Shown here: in pieces, positions 24,089 to 31,962 of the stretch
Layout: the number at the start of each line of letters is the position of its first letter
Numbering within the stretch: the stretch's first letter is position 1
Assembly (NCBI RefSeq): GCF_037154075.1
Contig: NZ_JBANRJ010000001.1
Coordinates: forward strand, 2,537,501 to 2,601,500
DNA length: 64,000 nt
DNA from: Sphingobium aromaticiconvertens
GTDB taxonomy: Bacteria > Pseudomonadota > Alphaproteobacteria > Sphingomonadales > Sphingomonadaceae
Reading direction: 5' to 3'
Position numbers and translations under genes: made by a program
Notes under the pieces: model-generated
What the model saw: only the letters and a program-made list of their open reading frames with translations
Told to the model about the DNA's origin: nothing
Database searches by the model: none

Positions 24089-24089
24089 A

Positions 24090-24683
24090 TTAAATCCCTG
24101 ATTGGCAGCCATTATCGGCCAGCCCATTCTCATTCCAGCCAGGCGCTTCCTGCGCAAGAATTGCGTCGGCTTCGGCGCGTAACGCGGCCATGTCCGACCT
24201 TTTCCACACATGATGATCGCCCACCGCATAACCGCGCGCATTGTCGCGATAGAGAAGCGCGTCGACGATGTTGGACTGTAGCTTGTCTACGCGGCGCACG
24301 ACCCGGCCGGGCATGCCCATCACCAGCGAATGGGGCGGGATGATGCTGCGCGGCGGAAGGAAGCAGTGCGCGGCTATGATCGATCCGCGACCAATGATGC
24401 TGCCCTCCATGATGGTGGCGCCGACGCCGATCAGGCAGCCCGGTTCGATGGTGCAGCCATGCACCACCGCGCGATGCCCGATAGTGCAGTAATCGCCTAT
24501 GATCGTAGGGTCATCCCATCCGATGTGCGCCATCGCATGATCCTGCACGCTGGCGCATGCTCCGATCGCCACATACTCCCGTTCGCAACGGATGACGGCA
24601 TAAGGCCAGAGGCTGCAATCCCTACCCAGCCGAACGTCTCCAAACAGCCGGACGGTCGGATCGATATAGGCAGCCGCGTCCAT
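24090..24683 (-). CDS. Gamma-carbonic-anhydrase-like hexapeptide-repeat protein
   Basis: This 197-residue protein is a left-handed beta-helix with hexapeptide repeats from residue 8 to about 150. Likely metal-ligand His residues are in SVQDHAMAH and in GHRAVVHGC. The family includes gamma carbonic anhydrases, PaaY-type thioesterases and CaiE-like proteins; PaaY hydrolyses CoA thioesters in phenylacetate catabolism, so a CoA-salvage role is possible here. ATG at 24683 is chosen because it follows the upstream gene's stop; the ribosome site is weak and 24713 is an alternative. Confidence 0.82.
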   Translation of the reverse strand: MDAAAYIDPTVRLFGDVRLGRDCSLWPYAVIRCEREYVAIGACASVQDHAMAHIGWDDPTIIGDYCTIGHRAVVHGCTIEPGCLIGVGATIMEGSIIGRGSIIAAHCFLPPRSIIPPHSLVMGMPGRVVRRVDKLQSNIVDALLYRDNARGYAVGDHHVWKRSDMAALRAEADAILAQEAPGWNENGLADNGCQSGI

Positions 24684-24687
24684 CGGC

Positions 24688-25608
24688 TCAGAATCCAATG
24701 ACGATCTTGCCATGGGGACTGCCTGCCTGTGCTGCCCAGGCTGCGGGCGCGTCATCGAACGTGTAGCATCGCGTATCGACCGTCAGCCCCTGTTTCCGGG
24801 CCATAGCGATCAGCCGCGCATAGGCATCGCCGCGTTCGGCTGCCGGGCGCTGGCCGGTGCCGACCCCGACATGACTGCGAAAGACCAGATCGCGCAGGGA
24901 CAGGCTGACGGTCTGGCCCGCCTGCACGCCGATGCTCATCATCCGCGCGCCGGGCCGTGTAGCGCGCATCGCGGCTTGCGCTGGTGGGCCGTAGATGATG
25001 TCGAGTATGACATCATAGCCGCCGTCTGCCACGGCCTTCAACGCGGCCTCGTCATCTCCCTCGCCCAGTACCGCGAGGGCATCCGCATGGCCCTTCGCCT
25101 GCATCGCCTCCAGCGCTGGGCGATTGCGAGCGGCGACGACCACGCGCCCCGCCCCCAACAAGCGGGCGACTTGCGCGCCAATCTGCCCCACCGGGCCGGT
25201 TGCGCCCAGAATGAGCACCGACTCGCCTTTGGCGATTTGCGCCTCCTCCAGCGGGATCAGCGCGCCCGTGCCCGAAATGCCAAGCGCAACAAGCTGGTCG
25301 TCGCCAAGGTCGTCGGGCACCGGCCATATTTCATCCTCAGCGACCAATGTGTGTGCGGCGAGTGCGCCAAAGGGCGGCTTGCCATGGCCGAAATAGACGC
25401 GGCGGCCGTCTTCCAGCAATCCGACCCCTTCGCCCGCCGGGATATAGGGGGTGGTGACGGGACCGAAAAAGCCCTTTGCGCGCATCAGGTCGGTGGGCCC
25501 TATGCCTGCTGACGAGACTGTAATCCGCCGGTAGCCGCCCTCCGGTTGGGGCGAGGCGTGGTCGGCCATTGTGAAATGGCCATCAGTGCCGATCAATGCA
25601 GCGCGCAT
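24688..25608 (-). CDS. MDR-superfamily quinone/zinc-less oxidoreductase
   Basis: This 306-residue protein is a medium-chain dehydrogenase/reductase with the NADPH fold VLILGATGPVGQIGAQVARLL and GAGRVVVAARN. The zinc-binding Cys/His residues of alcohol dehydrogenases are not evident, so it fits the quinone-oxidoreductase or enone-reductase branch. AGGAA precedes ATG 25608; the frame extends 27 codons further up but without family character. It overlaps no neighbour and sits in the run 26912 to 23489. Confidence 0.85.
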   Translation of the reverse strand: MRAALIGTDGHFTMADHASPQPEGGYRRITVSSAGIGPTDLMRAKGFFGPVTTPYIPAGEGVGLLEDGRRVYFGHGKPPFGALAAHTLVAEDEIWPVPDDLGDDQLVALGISGTGALIPLEEAQIAKGESVLILGATGPVGQIGAQVARLLGAGRVVVAARNRPALEAMQAKGHADALAVLGEGDDEAALKAVADGGYDVILDIIYGPPAQAAMRATRPGARMMSIGVQAGQTVSLSLRDLVFRSHVGVGTGQRPAAERGDAYARLIAMARKQGLTVDTRCYTFDDAPAAWAAQAGSPHGKIVIGF

Positions 25609-25685
25609 CTTATGATTCCTGCTTTGGAAGATGATGCCTTGGGATGCGAAGTCGCGGGGCTGGGCGGCCCCGCGACTTTTCGATC

Positions 25686-26912
25686 TCAATAGGCGCCGGG
25701 TGGCGAGATCGGGTCGGCGCCCGCCGTGCTGCGGCCGTAAATTTCATAGCCGATGGTCGGGATGTTCTGGATGTGGCGGGTCGCCATCGACACATCGCGC
25801 CAATAGCGGTTGATAGGCTTGTCGAGCGAGAAAGCTGATGATCCGGCCTGGAACATCAAGGATTCACTCGCGCCGTGGACCAGCTCGATCATTTGCGCGC
25901 CAGCCGCGCGATGCTTCGCCTTTTCCTCGATCGAAAACTCCTCGCCCAGGCCGATCCGGTCGAGTTTGGCGGTCAGGTCGAACAGGATCAGCTTGGCAGT
26001 GTCGATCATCGCCGCCGCTTCGCCCAAATCGCGCATATAGGCGCCCGAGCTGGTACGCGGACCAATAATGGTGGTCAGAACAGGCTTCTTCGACGCTTCT
26101 GCGGTGACGATCTCCAGCATTGCCTCAACCGCACCGATCAATTGCGCGATGCCGGTAGTGCGAACGACCGGAACGGCGGGTAGCAGGTCCGACGGGGCGC
26201 CGAAATTGCTCTTAGTGCGGTCAATCTGACCTGCGCGTTCATCCATCAGCACCATCTGTGCGTCGGGAATGAATACATCCTTGGCTATCGCCGTGTCGGA
26301 ACCGGTGCCCTGCATGCCGGACACGAACCAGGTGTCTTCGATGGTCATGCTGTCCATCGGCAGATAGCACATGCTGATGCCCGGAACGACAGGACCCTCA
26401 TAGCCTTCCAGAACGACGCCTTGCTGTGCCCAGACTGACTGGCGTGATCCGGACATATAGGGCCACTTGCCGTTGATGATCCAGCCGCCCTCGACCTTGC
26501 GCGCTTTGCCCGGAGGATTATAGGCGCCACAGACGGTCTGCGGGCCGTCGCTGAACACCGCATCCTGAACGCCATCGGGTGCAAGGCTGGTTATCCAGCT
26601 GGTGCCGTTGATGATTTGCATGACCCAGCTGATGGCCGGATCCCCCTTGGCAATCTCGATCTGAACACGGCAGAAATCCGTCGGCGACAAGCCGAAGCCA
26701 CCCAATCTTTCAGGCAGAAGCAGGCGCAGAAAGCCTTCATCCTTCAGCATCTTGTCCACTGCCGGAGTGGGATTGCGACGCTTTTCACCCTCGGGCGCTT
26801 CGCTCTGGAGGAAACCGCGCAGGCTGCGCGCCTTTTCCACGAAGGCGTCGGCGACTGCCTTTTCGGCGAAGCCGCCCTGCGTGCCGGATTCCAGCTTTGC
26901 TACGGTAGCCAT
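25686..26912 (-). CDS. ACAD-fold flavin-dependent monooxygenase (HsaA/DszC-type)
   Basis: This 408-residue protein has the acyl-CoA-dehydrogenase fold but the motif set of group D two-component monooxygenases such as HsaA, HpaB-like and DszC: LPERLGGFGLSPTDFCRVQIEIAKGDPAISWV near the N-terminus and a C-terminal IPTIGYEIYGR tail in place of the ACAD catalytic region. Such enzymes use FADH2 or FMNH2 from a separate reductase to hydroxylate phenols. The FMN reductase at 47293 or the nitroreductase at 23489 could supply flavin. It lies 5 bp before the TetR gene in transcription order. Confidence 0.82.
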   Translation of the reverse strand: MATVAKLESGTQGGFAEKAVADAFVEKARSLRGFLQSEAPEGEKRRNPTPAVDKMLKDEGFLRLLLPERLGGFGLSPTDFCRVQIEIAKGDPAISWVMQIINGTSWITSLAPDGVQDAVFSDGPQTVCGAYNPPGKARKVEGGWIINGKWPYMSGSRQSVWAQQGVVLEGYEGPVVPGISMCYLPMDSMTIEDTWFVSGMQGTGSDTAIAKDVFIPDAQMVLMDERAGQIDRTKSNFGAPSDLLPAVPVVRTTGIAQLIGAVEAMLEIVTAEASKKPVLTTIIGPRTSSGAYMRDLGEAAAMIDTAKLILFDLTAKLDRIGLGEEFSIEEKAKHRAAGAQMIELVHGASESLMFQAGSSAFSLDKPINRYWRDVSMATRHIQNIPTIGYEIYGRSTAGADPISPPGAY

Positions 26913-26916
26913 CAGT

Positions 26917-27549
26917 TCATCCTTTCTTATGTTTGGTATCGTGGCCGGCGATCTGCAATGCCCATTCGCACAGTCGGTCGGGCGCGCTGTTCCAGATCGC
27001 CAGCCAATCCGAAGTTGCGGGAATGATGAGGGTGCTCAGTTGCAACCGAACCATCGTGTCGCAGAAGATGTCGCGATCGAGCCGGTTGCCGGTCATTTCT
27101 TCGAAATAATCGAGCACAGGGTCGAGTGCGCACTGCACGGCTGCCTTGTGCCGGCTGAAATGGCTGCGCAAAAAGTTGAGGTGGAAGGCCGGCTCGACCT
27201 CGAAAATGCCTTCCGGCGACCTTTCGATGGTGAAGCGGCCATAGAAACGCATTACCGCGCGAAAGCGTTCGATCGGGTCGGCAATGTCTTTCCCGGCCTC
27301 TATTATGCCTTTTTCGAAACTGCTGCAGATATACTCGCTGACGGCCGCCAGAACGTCTTCCTTGGAAGCGAAGTAACGGTAGAGCGTGCCGCGTGAAACG
27401 CCGCTGCTTTCGCTGATGTCGCTCATCGACAGGCGGCGCGCGCCGATGCTGCCGATTGCGCGCAAGGTGCCGTCCATGATCTTCTGGACGCTGCATGATG
27501 GATCGGTAGCGGCAATTTCGCTGCAGTCGGCATGTGGCATCAGCTTCAT
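26917..27549 (-). CDS. TetR-family transcriptional regulator
   Basis: This 210-residue protein has a TetR helix-turn-helix at about residues 25-70 (SMSDISESSGVSRGTLYRYFASKEDVLAAV) and a variable C-terminal ligand domain. The start ATG at 27549 overlaps the SDR stop (ATGA). It is embedded within the Rieske oxygenase operon and probably autoregulates it. The inverted repeat TTGAAC-N7-GTTCAA between the dioxygenase and ferredoxin genes is a possible operator. Confidence 0.88.
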   Translation of the reverse strand: MKLMPHADCSEIAATDPSCSVQKIMDGTLRAIGSIGARRLSMSDISESSGVSRGTLYRYFASKEDVLAAVSEYICSSFEKGIIEAGKDIADPIERFRAVMRFYGRFTIERSPEGIFEVEPAFHLNFLRSHFSRHKAAVQCALDPVLDYFEEMTGNRLDRDIFCDTMVRLQLSTLIIPATSDWLAIWNSAPDRLCEWALQIAGHDTKHKKG

Positions 27550-28358
27550 GTCTGGGCTTCCATCTCTGCGAGATTGTGAGGAACACTCACATAGCCGGGC
27601 AGATGCTGCCCGCCATCCACATTGATAAGCTCGCCATTGACGAAACGCGACATGTCCGAGGCGAGGAACAGAACTACCGGACCGATGTCCTTTTCCGGGT
27701 CGCCCGCGCGCTTCAAGGGATTGCTGGCGGTCGCCATCTCCAGGAAACCCGGCACTTCCTCGGCCAACTGCGCAAACACTTGACCCATGCCCGTGGGGGC
27801 AATGGCGTTGGTGCGGATATTGAAGCGCCCCCATTCGACCGCAGCGCTGCGGGTCAGGCCCATGATAGCGCCCTTGTTCATATTATAATCGGCGTGGAGC
27901 CAGGCACCGGTCTGGGCATCGATCGAGTAGAAATTGACGATCGAGCCGCCGCCGCGCGCCTTCATGTGCGGGAAGGCGGCGCGCATGGCCCACCAGCTGC
28001 CCCAGGTACCAATCTCCAGCGTGCGCTGGAGCATTTCGTCAGTCTTCTGTTCGAGCAGGATGTTGGGAGAGAGCAGTGAGGCGTTGTTGATGAGGATATC
28101 GAGGCCGCCAAATTCAGCGACAGCGCGATCGATCATAGCCTCCACGTCCAGCTTGACCCCCACGTCGGCAGCCATGCCGACAGCTCGAACCCCAAATTCC
28201 TCGCTGATCTGCGCCGCGACCTTTTCCGCCGTTGCGCCGTCGCGTCCGGTGATGAGGACATGGGCGCCGTCACGGGCGAGGCATCGGGAAATACCATAAC
28301 CAAGTCCCTTGGCCCCGCCGGTGACGATCGCAACCTTGTCCTGAACCAAACCCGTCAC
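27546..28358 (-). CDS. SDR family oxidoreductase
   Basis: This 270-residue classical SDR has TGGAKGLG (13-20), NNAS (91-94) and Ser145, Tyr158 and Lys162 (DYNMNKGA). It begins with GTG at 28358 inside the stop of the reductase gene (GTGA), which sets the start; upstream frame is not family-like. Placed after the Rieske oxygenase and reductase, it may oxidise the cis-dihydrodiol made by the dioxygenase or a neighbouring alcohol. Confidence 0.87.
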   Translation of the reverse strand: MTGLVQDKVAIVTGGAKGLGYGISRCLARDGAHVLITGRDGATAEKVAAQISEEFGVRAVGMAADVGVKLDVEAMIDRAVAEFGGLDILINNASLLSPNILLEQKTDEMLQRTLEIGTWGSWWAMRAAFPHMKARGGGSIVNFYSIDAQTGAWLHADYNMNKGAIMGLTRSAAVEWGRFNIRTNAIAPTGMGQVFAQLAEEVPGFLEMATASNPLKRAGDPEKDIGPVVLFLASDMSRFVNGELINVDGGQHLPGYVSVPHNLAEMEAQT

Positions 28359-29524
28359 GCGGCCACTCCTGTCATTTGCTCGCTCAAGGCGCGGTCCATG
28401 TCCATGCGCTCCTGGCAATAGTCTTGTGTGAAAACATAGCCCCGGATCGTCCCGCTGGAATCGCGGAACAGATATTTGAGGCCCTTTTCGTCATTCACTG
28501 CCTCTTCCCACCAGCCTTCGACGCCCAGCGGCGCTGGCAGGAGAACGACAGGATAAGCCGTGGTCTTGACCTGCACCGACAAAGGCGGAAAGCGGATGTC
28601 GGTCGGCGTGCCAAGAACGCTGGGTGCGATCGCGCGCGCCGCAGCCATTATGGGGGTGACATAGGCGGCCAAGCCCTGCGGATATTCAGCGCAGTCGCCG
28701 ATCGCATAGATGTCGGGATCGCTGGTGCGGCCAGTCCGGTCCACCTTGATACCGCGTGCCACGTCCAGTCCTGCCTCTGTCGCGAGGTCGAGATGCGGGC
28801 GCAGGCCCACGGCTGAAAGCACTGCCGCCGCCTCGATGACCAAGCCATCGTCCAACTCCGCGCGAATACCCTGATCTGCTTTGTGGATGGCCACAACCTT
28901 GCGGCCGAGATGCCACTCGACGCCCTTGGCTGTAAGCGCATTGCGGATCATATCGCCCACGCCCGGCGGTACGAGTTGCGCCAGGGGGTGAGAGAGCATG
29001 TCGACTACCACCGGCTGGTAACCGGTCGCCGCAAGGTCATTGGCGAATTCAGTTCCAACCAGGCCGCCGCCCATGACGAGCACGCGCGCGCCGTCGGGCA
29101 GCTTCTCCCGGAATTCGCGGTAATTATCGAGATTATTGACCGCGAGCGCACGATGGGCAGCATCGCCGTCGATCGGCGGTCGAACCGGATCAGCACCCAG
29201 CGCCAACACCAGCTTATCGTAGAAGATCGGCCCGCCGGTGGAAAGGACTGCCTTGTCCTCCCGATCGATCGCTTCAACCTGCCGACCAGCGCGTAAGTCC
29301 AGCTTGAGCTGAACCACCATCTTTTCGGCGGGGGTGGTGATCAGTGTGTCAGCGACCTTGCCTTTGGCAAGTGCGGTCGACAGGGCAGGCTTGGAATAGA
29401 AGTGCCCATCATCCTGTGTCACCAGCGTTAGCCGGGCGTCCGGCGCAAGCTTGCGAAGCTCACGCAGGACGCCATAGCCGGCAAGGCCGCTGCCGATCAC
29501 CACAATATGCGGGGCGTCCGTCAC
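28355..29524 (-). CDS. FAD-dependent ferredoxin/rubredoxin reductase
   Basis: This 389-residue protein has FAD motif VIGSGLAGYGVLRELRK at the N-terminus, the NAD(P) motif VLVMGGGLVGTEFANDLA near 145 and the second FAD motif DIYAIGDCAEYPQ near 270. The closest type is rubredoxin-NAD reductase (AlkT/RubB), which also serves Rieske ferredoxins. It starts with GTG, seven bases after AGGGG. Its place in the operon after the alpha and beta subunits marks it as the NADH-side reductase of the dioxygenase. Confidence 0.9.
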   Translation of the reverse strand: MTDAPHIVVIGSGLAGYGVLRELRKLAPDARLTLVTQDDGHFYSKPALSTALAKGKVADTLITTPAEKMVVQLKLDLRAGRQVEAIDREDKAVLSTGGPIFYDKLVLALGADPVRPPIDGDAAHRALAVNNLDNYREFREKLPDGARVLVMGGGLVGTEFANDLAATGYQPVVVDMLSHPLAQLVPPGVGDMIRNALTAKGVEWHLGRKVVAIHKADQGIRAELDDGLVIEAAAVLSAVGLRPHLDLATEAGLDVARGIKVDRTGRTSDPDIYAIGDCAEYPQGLAAYVTPIMAAARAIAPSVLGTPTDIRFPPLSVQVKTTAYPVVLLPAPLGVEGWWEEAVNDEKGLKYLFRDSSGTIRGYVFTQDYCQERMDMDRALSEQMTGVAA

Positions 29525-29536
29525 CGTCGGCCCCTA

Positions 29537-30112
29537 TCAGAGGAAGATTGCGAAGTTGGACATGCCGAGCGTTGACTGATCGACGATGATTTCACGGCGG
29601 GCCAGCTTATAAGCGCCGTCGACCAGTCGCCAGATGTCACGGCGTTCGGCGGTGATCGACTCATTGTGAGGATTGTCGAAGCGGCTGCGTTCGACATAGA
29701 GATAGCTCACCACCTCATATTCACCCGCCGTCTCGCATTCGGCAATACGGACATTGGTGACGAAGCGCCGTGTGCGCGAGGGTGGGTCTTCGGCCCAGGC
29801 ACTTTTAGACAAGCGGCCGGTCCGCATCAGGATCGAGCCGTAATTTTCGTCGAAATGCTTCATCGTCCGCACGACGTCGCGGTCCCTGTTGGGACCGTTG
29901 CGGGTCAGGCGCAGCGGAGCGGTGTAGCTGATGTCCTGCTCGATATAGGCGACCCAATCGTCGAACCGGCGCTCGTCAAGGGAGGCTGCCTCGTCATACA
30001 GGGTTTCAAGCAGGCGGTTATAGATTTCCGATCCCAGCGGCACGCGCTTGGTGGAAACCAGTCCGCGCATCACGCTAGTCGTGTCGATGGCGGCGGTCGC
30101 GTAATTCACCAT
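29537..30112 (-). CDS. Ring-hydroxylating dioxygenase beta subunit
   Basis: This 191-residue protein has the NTF2-like fold of small dioxygenase subunits, with IYNRLLETLYDEAASLDERRFDDWVAYI at the N-terminus and DIWRLVDGAYKLARREIIVDQ at the C-terminus. It assembles with the alpha subunit as alpha3beta3 and is structural. AAAGGATCA precedes the ATG. Gene order alpha-beta-reductase is the usual one, with 30 bp between alpha and beta. Confidence 0.92.
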   Translation of the reverse strand: MVNYATAAIDTTSVMRGLVSTKRVPLGSEIYNRLLETLYDEAASLDERRFDDWVAYIEQDISYTAPLRLTRNGPNRDRDVVRTMKHFDENYGSILMRTGRLSKSAWAEDPPSRTRRFVTNVRIAECETAGEYEVVSYLYVERSRFDNPHNESITAERRDIWRLVDGAYKLARREIIVDQSTLGMSNFAIFL

Positions 30113-30142
30113 GATGTGATCCTTTCTTCTCGCGTCGCCGGC

Positions 30143-31528
30143 TCAGGCTTCGGCCATCAGATTATAATAGGCCATCCACCAGGCCCATTGCGTGTCGTCC
30201 TTGGTGAAGCCGGGGTAGAGGTCGCCGCCGCCGACCCAGCCTTCGGGCCGTTCATGGCCATGCAGCGCCTGATATTTGAGCGTCATGGTCTTGCTCATAT
30301 GGCCGCGCGAATTGCGCATGATCTGCGGCCATGTGTCGGCATCGTCCTGCTCGATCGTGCCCGACGTGCCGGTTGACCAGATGGCGTTCTGGAGCATGTC
30401 GCGCTTCACATCTTCGGGCGCATCCTTTTCGGCGAAGATGAAGTTTATGAACTCCACCTTATCCGGCCCCTTGGGGACATAGGTATGTAGCGACAGGGCG
30501 CCCGACGCGCCGCCGTCCATGCGCGGGGCGAAGATGAAGGCGATGAGGATGTTGGGGAACATGCCACCCACCTGTGGCGGGATGTTCGCAAGCTGGTTGA
30601 CCTGATCTTCGGACAGATTTTTGAACAGCTGCGGGATCAGATCCTTGGTGATGCCGGGAGGGGACAGCAGGTTGAGCCGTTCCTCAGTAGACTTGCCCTC
30701 GAAACTGACGTCGGCGAACATCTTGAAGGTCTGGGCCGCCTCCAGGCAGCGCAGCGTGTGGCCCTGCGGCACTGAAACATCGACGCCATACATGCCGGGC
30801 GCCGTGTCGTAGATCGACTCGGCGGTACCGCCCATGATCCCGCCTTCCATCAGCGAGCGGTGCAGCGTCAGCGTATGGAAACCGTCCGAGCCGGACTGTT
30901 CACCCGGTATCTTCCAGTTACAGGGCAGCACGAAGCGCTGTGGGGGGCCAAGCATCTCAAGGCCATTGTCGGTACGGCAGAAGAGCTGGTCGAGATAGAA
31001 TTTGGCGTCGCCCAGATAATCGTCGAACGACAGGTCCTTGCTCCAGGTGGCGAAGATCAGTCCGCCATAGAGATGAACGCGCGCCTTCTTGAGGCCCAGT
31101 TCGTCCTTGGAGTGCTTGTTGCCGTGCATCTGCTCCTTTTCGATCGGCGCACCGATGAAGCTGCCGTCCGGGCGGAAGGCCCAGCCATGATAGATGCAGC
31201 GATGGGCCTGGGCGTTGCCAGCTTCGGCCGTGCAAACCTTCATGCCGCGATGCGGGCAGACGTTGAGCATGACGTGGATTTCGCCATCGCGAGCGCGTGT
31301 GACGATCACATTGTCCTCGGCCATGTCACGCATGACATAGTCGCCGGCTTTGGGAATCTCCGATTCATGGCCGAGCAGCAGCCAGGTGCGCGCAAAGATG
31401 CGCTCCATTTCCAGCTCGTAGAGTTCCTTGTCGTTCATCACCCGCAACGACACTTCGTTCATGTCGCGATTGATGAGATCGTCGAGCGTGGTCCCGTCGT
31501 TCAGGGTTACCCCAGGATTATGAAGCAT
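30143..31528 (-). CDS. Rieske ring-hydroxylating dioxygenase alpha subunit (DitA1-like)
   Basis: This 461-residue protein has the Rieske ligands Cys91, His93, Cys111 and His114 (CPHRGM and CIYHGW) and the mononuclear-iron set around SDGFHTLTLH with Asp215, His218 and His223. It would add both atoms of O2 to an aromatic or unsaturated ring as a cis-diol. AAGGAGAGG just upstream fixes the start at 31528. Its companion ferredoxin is of the 3Fe-4S/4Fe-4S type, which recalls the diterpenoid dioxygenase DitA rather than the biphenyl or naphthalene enzymes; the substrate remains inferred. Confidence 0.93.
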   Translation of the reverse strand: MLHNPGVTLNDGTTLDDLINRDMNEVSLRVMNDKELYELEMERIFARTWLLLGHESEIPKAGDYVMRDMAEDNVIVTRARDGEIHVMLNVCPHRGMKVCTAEAGNAQAHRCIYHGWAFRPDGSFIGAPIEKEQMHGNKHSKDELGLKKARVHLYGGLIFATWSKDLSFDDYLGDAKFYLDQLFCRTDNGLEMLGPPQRFVLPCNWKIPGEQSGSDGFHTLTLHRSLMEGGIMGGTAESIYDTAPGMYGVDVSVPQGHTLRCLEAAQTFKMFADVSFEGKSTEERLNLLSPPGITKDLIPQLFKNLSEDQVNQLANIPPQVGGMFPNILIAFIFAPRMDGGASGALSLHTYVPKGPDKVEFINFIFAEKDAPEDVKRDMLQNAIWSTGTSGTIEQDDADTWPQIMRNSRGHMSKTMTLKYQALHGHERPEGWVGGGDLYPGFTKDDTQWAWWMAYYNLMAEA

Positions 31529-31571
31529 CTTCCTCTCCTTGGAAAATCCGTGTTGAGTCGAGTTATACATA

Positions 31572-31590
31572 TTGAACTAAATCTGTTCAA
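31572..31590. promoter_or_regulatory. Inverted repeat TTGAAC-N7-GTTCAA in the divergent promoter
   Basis: Perfect six-base arms are separated by seven bases, between the dioxygenase alpha gene (start 31528) and ferredoxin gene (start 31621). The 92-bp gap is AT-richer than the surroundings and must hold both promoters. The repeat is a fitting operator for the TetR protein encoded in the same operon, and the GRTAGG element is absent here. Confidence 0.6.
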
Positions 31591-31620
31591 GCTGTATTAT
31601 TGCAGCAGAAGGAGAGGATG

Positions 31621-31827
31621 ATGAGTCAGAAGTTGAAAGTGGTGATCGATAAGGCTGCCTGCTGCGGCTATGGGGTCTGCGCTGAAATTTGCCCCCAAGT
31701 GTATAAGCTGGACGCCAACGGCATCGTTTTTGTGGACGATGAAATTGTGCCCGAAGGCCTTGAGGAGCAAGCGCGCGAAGGCGCGGAGGCCTGCCCTCAA
31801 TCGGCGCTGGCGGTGGTTGACGCCTGA
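31621..31827 (+). CDS. 3Fe-4S/4Fe-4S-type ferredoxin
   Basis: This 68-residue ferredoxin has Cys14/15, Cys20, Cys24-Pro and a later Cys-Pro (EACPQSAL), the spacing of the 3Fe-4S or single-4Fe-4S ferredoxins that feed P450s and DitA-type dioxygenases. Rieske-type Cys-x-His pairs are absent. Two ATG codons lie in tandem; the one at 31621 has better distance from GGAGAGG than 31618. It diverges from the dioxygenase alpha gene and may also serve the P450. Confidence 0.9.
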   Translation: MSQKLKVVIDKAACCGYGVCAEICPQVYKLDANGIVFVDDEIVPEGLEEQAREGAEACPQSALAVVDA

Positions 31828-31884
31828 CCTATCCTTCCCTTGCGAACGATAGCTGGATGCTCCGCCCTGATGCCGACCATGGAA

Positions 31885-31900
31885 CCTGTCCTTGGGTAGG
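31885..31900 (+). promoter_or_regulatory. Shared element CCNNNC-N4-GRTAGG (site 6)
   Basis: The sequence is CCTGTC-CTTG-GGTAGG, 62 bp before the OYE-family gene and facing it. A lone CCTATC half-site at 31828 is not counted. Confidence 0.7.
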
Positions 31901-31962
31901 CCCAACGATGCAGGCGGCTGCGGCAGCAGGGGATGGGTGGCAGGGATAGCAAGAGAGGCATG

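Noticed and set aside
31828..31833. CCTATC half-site after the ferredoxin
   Set aside because: It has no matching second half and faces into the ferredoxin gene rather than toward a start.
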